Assembly (NCBI RefSeq): GCF_019112545.1
Contig: NW_025064882.1
Coordinates: 1,440,928-1,504,927 of the forward strand
Direction of reading: 5' to 3'
DNA from: Guyanagaster necrorhizus
Taxonomy: Eukaryota > Basidiomycota > Agaricomycetes > Agaricales > Physalacriaceae
Length of the DNA: 64,000 bases
The notes under the pieces are model-generated. The model made no database searches, was not told where the DNA came from, and worked only from the letters and a program-made list of their open reading frames with translations. Of the stretch, positions 33,850 through 43,912 are shown piece by piece. The position numbers and the translations under genes were made by a program. Every line of letters begins with the position of its first letter. The first letter of the stretch is position 1.

Positions 33850-36609
33850 CTAAATTGAATCTGATAATAGAAGAACACGCCTCAAGTTTGTCGAAAATCC
33901 GGACTCTACATCCGTCAAGGTTAGAACATCAATCGTGTGTATGCCTGATGTTAACGCCAGAAACTTCATTCGTACAGACTGACAAGCCGTCGGAAGTAGA
34001 GGGCTAACACATAAAAGAAAAATAAATTCCTGATCATTATAGCAGATCGATAGCTGCTCACCCGATGCGAACTCTATTCTCCAACGGCAGGATCCCCGAT
34101 GTAAAGGCAGTTTTGCCTTCCTCACCTCTACGTCGTCTGTTCCTGCGATCTGGACAGCTAACTTCAAACCTCCTAGTCCATCGTGATCTATTATACACAA
34201 ATATATCCAGTGTGAACTTTCCCATCGGAAAAATTCTCGGGTCCTCCTCATTCTTTATTTCATTGTCACTGATCGATAACAAGCCGACAGAGACAACAAT
34301 TGACTCCTGTCCGTGCTGTTGTTCTCCCCCTCCCTGTTCCTCCCCGGCGTGGACTATGGGACCAGGCGTAGGAGGCACAGTCCCCATCTGTCTCTCCCTC
34401 GGAATATCCACATTAGGACCTATATGTATATGAGAAGCTAGAGGAGCTTGAGATACAGGTGTTGGTGGGAGAGCGGGACTTTCAGGGAAAGCAGGATACG
34501 CAGGGGTTGTCGGCGGTCGCGGTTTCGTGTCTGGTGGGGGAGGTGGGGGAGGCTCATATGTTGTAGGAGAGCGAGGAATCTGAAGGGACATAGATGGCGG
34601 AAGAGGTGAGTATGAAGACGGTCGAGGAGGTGGTATCAAGGTGGGGGTAGAGGAACGGCTGGATTGTGACGGCGGGGTAGGCGAAGGCGAGGATAATTTG
34701 GTTGCTAAATGGCTACTAGCCAGGCCACCACTTGGCAAAGTGTGTCGCTTAGGTCCAACGTTGGACAGAGTGAGTGGAGGTGTAAGGTGAGATGATCTAT
34801 ATGATGCACTTAACGATCCCCTTCGCGGCGTGGTACTCGACGTCGTCACAGGGAACGGTGAAGGTGGCTCAGGAAGTACTTCGGCATTCTTCAAGCCAGA
34901 CTCTGTATTATCGATTACGGCTCTGTTTTTTCGCGTGGAAAGATCCAAAACACAATTCCACCTTGATACAAATGTATCCGTCGGGTGGGATTTGTCTTGA
35001 GAATCGCGCATGTAGGGCTTTCCAAAGATATTGATCGTCACCGATCTCTGCAGTTGATCATCACTGTTCTCATCCTTACTATATGCATTCACCGAAAGAG
35101 AAGTGAGGCCTTGGACTTCCTCTGGGGAGCGTAGGAAAGAGACGGCATACAGCAGGTTATACTGCTCTCGTGAGGCGATTGAAAGCGGAAAGACAGAGTC
35201 TCCCCTGCTTTGTCCCTCATCCCATCCAACTAGGATAGCTTTAGCACCCTCACCACCAACCTTGACATCAACCTTTTCAATGGTGAATCCGACTTCAGGA
35301 TCTGTTTCTCCCGTGTTCTCCACTTCGAGACATAGTACAACTGTCCGCTCCTCATTCCCTGCTTCGCGACGCTCTCGCTGTTCATCCTGATCCGTGTCCG
35401 CTTCAGGGAGTAGGATTGCAGGCACGAAGATGGTCCGCATTCGCACACGAAACCCAGACACTGTATTTAGTGTCTTACGGAATGATTTGCGCAGCGTTGG
35501 ATGGGCGATACGCGTGGCAGTCAGCGGTGAGGGTGTAGGCGTGGTAGGCGTTAAAGGGGAAACTGGTGGCAAGGAAAACAACTTTTGACGAGAATCGGAG
35601 CCAAGGCGAGAGGTTGGCAGGGATACACTTAATGCAGAAAAGGTAGGGCCTCGCAGGAGTTCAGAAAGTGATGTGAAGCAATGAAACGTGTAACGACGAA
35701 CCTGCAATGAGACCCTCTAGCATATTAACCTCCCTGAACCTTCCCAGTCCATATCCTCGATCTGATACTGGCGTTGTTGTGGTGGTAGGAGTATCAGGAT
35801 CTGCGGTAAAGTTTTCAAGAGAGGAGAGATACAGAGTGAGAGGATTCTTGGGCTGGCCCAGCGCCAATGGCTTTTCCCGAAGTGTCGTGGAGATGGTCAG
35901 ACATAACAGAGGATCTGTATGTGTGAGACGCATGAAAGCTATATAAAGTGAGGATATATGCGGCCATAATTGGTCGGAAACTCACCAACAATGAAGGACA
36001 GACGATATACAGCGATCCAAGCCCTCTCAACTTGGGACCACAGCAGCAAAAATGCCTCAGAGGAGTCATCAACCGTATTCTGTCCCCATATGCTCGTCAG
36101 CAAGATTGTACCGTCTGAGTTGAGGTATCTGCGGTCAGTATCAGCAGCGGCGGGTGTTGGATTCGGGGTACTTGGAGGAAATATCGACGGGTGGTGCCTC
36201 GAACCCATTTTTGATAGTCGAGGTGGAGCCGATAGTCTGATTGAATTCGAAGAGTCAGAAGCTGGTACAGAAGAGATATATGATGCCTCCAGTGATATCT
36301 GCAGATGTGCAAGAAACATGAGCAGGTCATGCGGTGGGTTGTGTGCATCGGGAGCTGGAAAACTAGTCAGATGGGGCAGCCTGACCGTCAAGTAGGAAAG
36401 CATCTGTTCATCTACCGCGTTGGTTGTAGAAGGACTGAGAAATTGGGAGAGACAGGCGCACCAAAGAAAGCCAGTTTTCTCTCAGAACTTGGGGACCTGA
36501 GTCGAGACAGCCAGTCATCCGCCGAGGCTGAGGGTGGATATTCTACTGAGGTATCGGGAGCGACGACATCGAGCGCTGCAGATCCAAAAAGTTGCTCAAA
36601 CGACGACAT
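33850..36609 (-). CDS. TRS65: TRAPP II complex subunit Trs65, 849 aa
   Basis: Exons 36416-36609, 35986-36362, 35702-35938, 34062-35649, 33850-34003 join in phase (2550 nt). Starts MSSFEQLFGSAALDVV. The N-terminal part holds LPHLTSFP-like and EAFLLLWSQVERAWIAVYRLS; the middle holds FRVRMRTIFVPAILLPE, VVLCLEVENTGE (Ig-like strand pattern) and LLYAVSFLRSPEE. A 200-residue Pro/Ser-rich insert follows, then GKFTLDIFVYNRS, and the C-terminal strand pair MKFLALTSGIHTIDVLTLTD. This is the Trs65/TRAPPC13-like fold; Trs65 helps dimerise TRAPP II, the exchange factor for Ypt31/32-type Rab GTPases at the late Golgi. Divergent from the RTA1-type gene, with 320 bp between starts. Confidence 0.85.
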
Positions 36610-36929
36610 AGACGACTCGGAGGCAGTGAATAGTGGCAGTGCAGTCTAATTTCAATTACTTTATTAGTTTTGCATTCTTACTCGAGAACCAAGTTGACGG
36701 CAGTAGAGTCAATTGAAATCCCAATCTCAAAACGGTCAGGTTACCCGGCGATGAAACATGTCAAGATGCATCAAGGCTATACAGATCTCCTAACTGCGGG
36801 TTACTGACTTCCCGAAGATGTCTACCGTAATTTCTGACTCATTCATAAAGACCAACCTTTTTATTTTTCATTATCATTTCCTCCTCCGACACCTGGTAGC
36901 CTGTAAAGGTCCTCCTGCCCTTCAAAACC

Positions 36930-38398
36930 ATGTCCCTCCTAGAACACGGTGCGTTTCGGCTGGGTGCTGACATACATTGGTGACGTGTATTTTAATGACT
37001 AGTGCAAAGTCTCGTTACCAGCGCTGAAGCTTCGCGACAGGACTCTCAATATGGATACACCCCATCGAAAGGCGTTACCCTCACATTCATTATTCTATTC
37101 GGAATATCTACCCGTGAGCATTATTGCTCCCAATTTTCTCGCATTGCTGATGTTAAAGTACCGTAGTAACCCACGCGACTCAGAGCATTTACTTCCGCAT
37201 GTGGTGGGTCTTCCCGACTATTATCCTCTCTGGATGCCTCGAGATTTTGGGATGGAGCGGGAGGTTTTGGTCGAGTATATCTCCAGACCTAAGTAATCCT
37301 TTCATGATACAGTGAGTCTCCACCTTTTGCTCCCGCTTTGCCGTCCGATCTAAACATTGAAATAGAATAACGGCTACGATCATTGGACCCACGCCACTTG
37401 TCGCAGCTAGTTTTCTCATCCTTGGAGCTATAATCCATATCCTGGGACCTGCTTACAGCAGACTGAGTCCTATAGCATGTGAGCTCTTCCTTTCCCCAGC
37501 CTGTCTATGCCGCTCACGGACTTTCGCCACTAGATTCCATCATATTCGTCAGCTGCGTGAGTACATCTAAATCGGTGATCACTTGTTGTGCTCATTTATC
37601 CCAGGACATTCTTTCATTGGTGATACAAGGTGCCGGTGGCAGTATTGCCTCGTCCGCGTCGAATAACAATGACCTCAACGGTGCTAAGCTAGTGAGACGC
37701 TGCGCATTTTTTTCCCCTCCGAGTTGAATTAATGGTGGTGCTCCTGGGCATAGGGTAGCAATGTCATGCTCGCCGGTATTGTCCTCCAGCTCGGTATGTC
37801 CTGATTCGGCCATCTCGATATCTGCTAACGTAGCTGTCTCTGCAGCTGCCATCTCATTCTACACCATCCTCGCTTGCGAATTCCTCATCCGCTACACGCA
37901 CAGCCGCCCTGTTCCAAGACTATTCTCCCGCAAGGAACGGAACGGTTCCTTGGTGACCCTCTCGTCGCCCACCATCGAACGTGGTGTCATGACTACGAAA
38001 ATAAAGCTCATGATCGTTGCGCTCGCATTCAACACATTGTGTCTCTTCATTCGGTACGCGTTCTTTCATTACCTCGACATCTTTCCAACATCGGAACTTA
38101 TCTATTTACCTTCCCTGACCACAGTTCGATTTATCATACGATCGAACTCGCTGATGGGTGGAACGGCAGGATCATCCTTACGGAAGTTTACTTCAGTGCG
38201 TCGATCGTTCCATTTACGTTGAATTATTGCTGATTCTCGCGATTCTCAGATGTTCTCGACGGGGCTATGGTGGTCTTGGCTATATACACGTTGAACTTGG
38301 CGCATCGTGGCCTCCTGATTGGTCGCTCCATGGGAAGAAACCAGGATGCTGTAGACGCAGAGAAGAACGGTAGCGTATTTGGGCTTCACACACCGTGA
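36930..38398 (+). CDS. RTA1/RTM1-family membrane protein (lipid-translocating exporter type), 321 aa
   Basis: Ten small exons (36930-36948, 37003-37113, 37167-37311, 37366-37478, 37534-37556, 37605-37691, 37754-37793, 37846-38053, 38125-38195, 38250-38398) sum to 322 codons in frame. Seven membrane segments are visible, with RTA1 hallmarks: YGYTPSKGVTL at the N-terminus, LTHATQSIYFRMWWVFPTI, GCLEILGWSGR, ISPDLSNPFMIQ, IGPTPLVAASFLILGAII, GPAYSRLSPI, DILSLVIQGAGG, GSNVMLAGIVLQL, DGWNGRIILTEVYFNVLDG. Yeast relatives (Rsb1, Rta1) affect sphingoid long-chain base release and resistance to aminocholesterol. The substrate here is unknown. Confidence 0.93.
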
Positions 38399-38533
38399 AT
38401 ATAGACTGGGAGCTAGGTATTTATTTCATGGACATCTAATTATACTCTGTGGCTTTAGTTCGTGGACACAGAGCCGTTATATCATCCCAGGAGGTCGTGG
38501 TATCTGATCTTCTACTGCCGTGCGTCGACATAG

Positions 38534-38628
38534 TGCCCCATGGCTGAGTTGGTCACAGCATCGGACTTTTATCCCCTCAGTCTCAGTCCGCAATCGGAAG
38601 ATCGAGAGTTTGAGCCTCTCTGGAGCCA
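38534..38628 (+). tRNA. Probable tRNA-Lys(UUU) with an intron, some mismatches
   Basis: The A box TGGCTGAGTTGG fits the consensus exactly; the D stem GCTG/CAGC pairs. The anticodon loop reads C-T-TTT-A with the anticodon at 38568-38570. An intron of about 20 nt (TCCCCTCAGTCTCAGTCCGC) follows position 37, and the T arm GAGAG/CTCTC encloses TTTGAGC. The acceptor stem TGCCCCA/TGGAGCC has two mismatches and the anticodon stem one. A T7 run (38649-38655) could terminate Pol III. An alternative reading is a class II tRNA with a long variable arm. It may be a decaying gene. Confidence 0.5.
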
Positions 38629-38673
38629 ATCACTCAAATAGCCACTGGATTTTTTTCATCAAAAACACGAACA

Positions 38674-38977
38674 TTAGTGAATTATTCAAATTCTAGTATT
38701 TGAATCTATTGATTCTGTATGCATTTCCCTCCCTCCCTCATAACGCATACCACCCGTAACCCATTCTCTCCCAAAACCCATAGGATGGTCCCTCTACCTA
38801 AGTGCGGACAGCACGAACGGCACGAACAACACGGATATAGCCAGAAATAGCCCCTATTCTTGGTATAAAAAGGCAACTCACATCCCACCCTTTTTGCCCT
38901 CCCCTCAGAACGACCCTTAGTCGACTCTGCCTCTAAGCGTTTTTTCTTTTTACATTTGTTACAACGAATGAATCACA
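38674..38977 (+). promoter_or_regulatory. Promoter/5' UTR of protease-fold gene copy 1, duplicated segment
   Basis: From GAATTATTCAAATTCTAGTA onward this matches the region upstream of copy 2 (from about 57896). It contains CATAACGCAT and CCCATAGGATGG strings related to the MITE arms, and CCTAAGTGCGGA. A TATA-like TATAAAA lies at about 38864, then a pyrimidine-rich leader ending CACAA before the split start codon. Confidence 0.55.
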
Positions 38978-40833
38978 AGTAAGCCCTTTAGCTTTTTTTT
39001 GATCTCTCCTCGTTACTGACCGTTCCTTCCCAGTGGCGCCTAACCCCTTCAACATCGACGAAGTGTTCTACGAATCGTGCCTGGACAACTCTCGGCAATT
39101 TGGAAACCAGTCGCGAATCTCCTCAACCTCGACCCTCGTCTCACCCACCGCTTACACGTTCGGCAAGCGCGAGGGCGGCACTGACTCGTCCCATCTCACC
39201 GACCATTACCCCGCTGCTTATAAAGACTTCTTCGGTATGCCCAGCGGCGCTCCCTGCATCTACAAGTCGGGCCCTGCCTGGCCTGAATGCACGGGTCCGC
39301 AAACGCAGCGCTTCATCCGCGAGGCGCGCCCTGTCTACGGCCACCCTATCGCAGGCTCCTGGCTTAAGATCGGTACAGAAATCTCCAAGTCCCTCGACTC
39401 TCGTGGCATCATGTGGACCTCGATCGACCCCGTCGCCTTCGCCAACGCAGGGGAGAAGACGCCGTTTTGCCCACTCCTTATGTGGATCGGTGTGAAGCAC
39501 AAGACTCTCCCCTTCGACGTGGCGGTGGCTGCTGCTGACGCCATCAAGGTCATCCTCAGTCTAGCCGGCTTCCCTGAGATCGAGGTCGCTTTTCGCGAGT
39601 CGGAGGTGACCCACTCTGTTGGTGGTCCGAAGCTCCTCCCCTTCAACCCCCTCCTTGACTCCATCCCTGAGTTCCGCAAGCCTTTCACGCCCACGCTCGG
39701 CCTCTCCATTGCCCCGCTCAAGATGCCCCACTACGAGGGCACCGGTGCCCTCTACTTCCACCTCGGCAAAGATGACGATGAGCGCGTCGTCCTTCTCACT
39801 GCTGCCCACGTCGCTCGCCCTCCTCCTGCGTACGCCTACACGGGCATGTCGCGCCTGCACCCCAGACAGCGACACGAGTACATCGTCGCCCTCGGCAGCA
39901 TGGGCTACGGGAATGCCACGAATGCCATGATGACCACCATCGGCGACCTCGCTCGCTCCATTGAGGTGTGGAACAAGGTGATCTCCAGGCTGGGCGAGTT
40001 CGTCGAGGGCGAGGATGCAGCGGTTACCGATTCACGCAAGTACACCCGGTACGACGTGGAGAGGGCGACGAGGATGATCGACGACTTGAACAAGTTTCAC
40101 GATGAGGTTACTAAACGCAGGACGCACCCGAACCTGCGAATCATCGGCTTCGTTCTCCATGCTGAGCCCATTGTCGTCGCCGACGGACCCATCGAGTTTA
40201 CGCGTGACTGGGCCTTTATCCAGCTTTTCCCCGAGAAGATCAACTGGAGCACCTTCCCGGGAAACAAGGTCTACATCGGTATGTTTCCCATCTTGTCCTG
40301 CAGTTTCAGTTTTGGCTGACTATTATATCCCCACAGGTGGCAGCCTCTCGCCGTCCGACTTCGGCAAGTTCTTGTTCTCGCAGCCCGAGGACCAGGCAGG
40401 CTACGAGTACCCGGTCGATGGGCTCCTCCAGGCCTTTGGCGTCGTGAAGGACGACGAGATCCGCCAGCCCCAGCATCTCGACATCCACGGCGAGAAGGCA
40501 CTCCTCGTAGTGAAGAACGGCCAGACCACGGGCACCACCATCGGTCGCGTCAACGGGCTCGAGTCTTTCACTCGTGTCTACACCACCTACGGCGTCAAGT
40601 ACACATCCATCGAGGTCGCCATCCTGCCCTACACCGACAACGACAAGCTGCGTGGCCCCTTCTCCGCCCCTGGAGATTCCGGCGCCATCATCCTCGACAG
40701 GGCTGGCCGCATCGTCGCCTTGCTCACCGGCGGTGGCGGCACAAACCATGAGACAGACGTAACCTATGGAACCCCATACTGGTGGCTCGAGAAGAAGATC
40801 AAGAAGGCCTTCCCCGACTGCCACCTCTACTAG
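38978..40833 (+). CDS. Trypsin-fold serine-protease-like protein, copy 1, 580 aa
   Basis: Exons: 38978 (a single coding base, A), 39034-40278, 40337-40833. Splicing out 38979-39033 joins A to TG and makes ATG GCG CCT in a good context (CACAATGG). The N-terminal 230 residues (NPFNIDEVFY..., WTSIDPVAFA, LLMWIGVKHKTLPFDVAV, LSLAGFPEIEVAFRESEV) match no family I know. The C-terminal half looks like a chymotrypsin-type fold with a plausible triad: H259 in LLTAAHV, D392 in RDWAFIQL, S530 in APGDSGAIIL, followed by GRIVALLTGGGG. There is no signal peptide, so it is probably intracellular. Copy 2 at 58386 is about 85-90% identical by eye. The intron after ATC-G (40279-40336) is also shared. Confidence 0.85.
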
Positions 40834-41190
40834 GTTGTTGCTTAGGTTCATACATCTTTTTAAATGCCAGCTAAAACTCAGGTCTTGTTCTTTTTTTTCT
40901 TCTTTACTTTCCTTTTCATGCATAACTAATGCCGTCTCTCCTCGATATACAGGTAGACCTCTTGGACTCATCGACTCATCGTGTAGGTCCTGAATGAGTC
41001 GGTTCGTTGTTGGTCGGCCCTTATACAGACAGTATCACATCTTTCTGCTTCTCGGACAGTTGCGGTGTATCTTTTTGTCTTGTTTTTTTGTACTATTATA
41101 TGTTGTACTTTGCAATTAGCAGCATTTGTGCATGTAGAACTTTATCTTTGATATCGAACTTTTACTTAATCGCACACAAGTTAGAAACAT
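40834..41190. other. 3' flank of copy 1, part of the duplication
   Basis: Contains CTCCTCGATATACAGGTAGA and TCGTGTAGGTCCTG, also found downstream of copy 2 (60290-60480). Homology fades near 41190, where the CpG-poor DNA begins. Confidence 0.5.
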
Positions 41191-43695
41191 GCATGACCTT
41201 GCCCTCTGAACCTCCTCCTCCAATGCTTCTTCATCTGTGTCTTCCATGAGTCTATAGGCAAGTTCTTCACCAGCATGTGGTGGGTCACTACTTTCAGTGT
41301 CTTCTTCCTCCCTGAGCCTGTCCTCCTCTTCCTCAAGGGGGAAAGTGGCAGGCAGATTGTAAAAAGTCTCCTCTTCCCCTAGTGGTCATACCATCATTGC
41401 CAATCTACTGCCCTGGCTGGATATTAGCTCCAGTGGTAGAGCCTAAAAAGTCTGATGTATTGATATAGGTAGTGGCAGGCTGACTCCTGATGTCAGAATC
41501 ATACTGGTTCTCTCCTCATGCTCATGCTGCCTCCACTCACTTGCAATAGAGGCAGACATTCTGTCAGTATCTATCATCAAGGAGCTGCCTGACCACTCAG
41601 CTTCTGAGGAACCTTCAGAGAGTGCAAGCAGGGATGTGAGTATTACCAGGTGCTCATAGCCCATAGTATCTGAGGATGGACTCATCATCTCCGAACATTG
41701 TGTCAGCACTAGGGGTTCATTGGGGAGGGGGATACTGGAGAGTCAGAGGATGCTGGGAAGGTTTTGGAACATTGTCCTGAATGGAGGGAGAGACTTCATT
41801 GTCTCTTGCTCAGGCCTTGTCAGCTGTGAGAACCTCTATGTCTCTCCAAAGTGCTGGATCCCAGAGGTCAGAATCTATGATGCTAGGTTCTTTGAAGACT
41901 GGGGTTGAGAGAGATTAGTCAGTGTGAACTGGCACAAGTACAGATGTGACCTCAGGCTGGAGTCCATACCAGTTGGAGATGTCAGCCCTCTCCAGTTGAG
42001 CTCTTTCAATGTCCTGCTGCTGCTCCTGATGCTGCTGATTGTACTTAGGGGCCTTGGCTGCTCATCTCCTCCTGTCAATGATGCACTCTTCAAGCTCACT
42101 ATGAATTAGCTGTGGAGTGTTTTGCTGTCTTTGCTCCTCCTGCTGGAGGGCCTCATCATAGTTGAATGGGATGTTAAGGTCCTATATAAGGAATAGTCAA
42201 TAGATGATTTCATTTTTGTTTTCTCAGAATTGTTGCTTATTGTTGAGTCAGTCTGAGGGGGCCTGCCTCATCCCACTGCTTGTTCTGATGGAGTGGGTGG
42301 TCAGGCTGGAAGTGCTCTGAGACTGGCTTCAAGATGTCATGCTACAGAATCCTGGAGTCATCCAAGTGACATCAAGAGAATTTCAGACATAGTCAGCAAT
42401 CCTATGGGTGTGTGAGACACTAGAAGAGTGGGAGGAAGGTTGTTGGCTGTGTTCCTAAGTGTCTTCTTAGTTGGAGATAGAGGTTGAGACTCAAAGATTC
42501 CTGAATCCTGTGATGCAAGAGTCATGGTCTTGGCTAGTTCTTCTAGGAGGGTATCAGTGTCTTTCTTCTTCTTGAACATCCCCTTGATGTAGGCAGCTAG
42601 GCCTGGCTTTGGATAAGAGGCTTGTTGGGGGCTGATGGAATGTTCATTAGAATTTGGGGATGTTATAGAGAGAAAGATCTGGGGTTACATTTCATAGAAT
42701 GTGTCAAATGTGTTGGAACTCATTGTAATGTCTGATGGCCCAAGCAGTGATTGAATAGCATCTCTGGCACAGCTGGATGATCACCAATAGTCCTAATAAG
42801 ATACCAATGATTGATATAAGGAGTTTAAAAAACTCTCAGTCGAAGTTCAGATCTGATGTGTTGATTGAGGGTATTCAGTTTCCTCCACACTATAGTGTAT
42901 GAGGAAAGAGAAGAAGAAGCTTTGAGCTAATTGTTAGACCCAAGTTGCATATAACTATAAATATGTGATAAACTGATGTCACTTTGCACTTTGAGTGGAA
43001 CATCAGAGTTCACTGATTATGAATAGTAGTCATAATGTGTCAAAGCCTTAAGATTAGCTCGAGAGAAGATGGTGTGAAAATAAACTTTAGCTCAAAGCTG
43101 AGGATTATCAGTCAGAGTGAGCAATCTTAAATACTGTACAAGGTCAGCTAATAATACTACTACCTATTGTATGTGTCTGAGTCTATTATGCCCATTGTTC
43201 TAGGGTGTCACTATTATATACAAAAGGATGATTGTGCATTGTCAGGCAACATCATTGCATTGAAAGACAATGATGAACTCAGCCAGTTGTGATGACTAAG
43301 CCTTGTCTCATAGTCTTAAGTGCTTGATCTAGCACTCTGACTAAGTATAAATAAGGGTTAATTGTAGAAAAGAATAAGTTAGGTGGAAAAGTTGTAACAC
43401 TTCATATCACAACAGCCTACCTGATGACTTGCTACTAGCACTATTCCCATAGTATATTCACATTCAGTAATAGTAGATATCACATCACACAGCTCATTCT
43501 ATGCTATGGTACTATGATTTATATGTGTATTATATCATACTGATAAGAGTGAGAATTGCTAGTGAGATAGCTCTGTTGAAGGAGATCCTTAGATTGATTG
43601 ACCTATTTATTTTTATGTTACATGCCATTTTTAGCCTTTTTTTTTCATTCTTTTCTCTATCACTTTCTGATTAAGTATATAAGGTGTACTGTAGT
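41190..43695. other. CpG-depleted decayed DNA, probably transposon-derived
   Basis: About 2.5 kb almost free of CG dinucleotides, with only short interrupted frames. On the minus strand, fragments such as MFKKKKDTDTLLEELAKTM (42579 downward) and MLTQCSEMMSPSSDTMG (41709 downward) look like remnants of coding sequence. I cannot assign them to an element family, and no LTR or inverted ends were found around them. Confidence 0.5.
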
Positions 43696-43903
43696 TGTTG
43701 TAAATAGAGAGCAGAGTAATATACAGAGGATTAGAATTAGCCTCTTGAGAGAGAGACATTTTACTTAAATACATTTTGTATTACTTCAAGATCTTTCTAT
43801 GAGATACTAAATAAGTCTGGATCATGAGCTAAATCAGCTGCCACTGACTGGCATTATATCTTTAAGTACATTCTCATACTTGCTCAAGATTGCTATTTCA
43901 ACA
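43696..43903 (-). repeat. 3' LTR of the copia element
   Basis: 208 bp. On the minus strand it begins TGTTGAAATAGCAATC and ends TACAACA (TG...CA). It matches the split LTR on the right with a few transitions. Confidence 0.88.
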
Positions 43904-43912
43904 CTTCTCCTC
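43904..43912 (-). other. Polypurine tract of the copia element
   Basis: GAGGAGAAG on the minus strand, immediately 5' of the 3' LTR, the place where plus-strand DNA synthesis is primed in LTR elements. Confidence 0.65.

Noticed and set aside
38534..38628. Class II tRNA (Leu or Ser) reading of the tRNA candidate
   Set aside because: The long variable arm would leave a 19-base anticodon loop or no valid Leu/Ser anticodon; the Lys(UUU) reading with an intron fits the loop and the ATCGGACTTTTA consensus better.
39033..40319. GTG as the start codon of protease-fold copy 1
   Set aside because: The GTG straddles an AG|TG splice acceptor; nuclear fungal genes start at ATG and the spliced junction provides one in good context.
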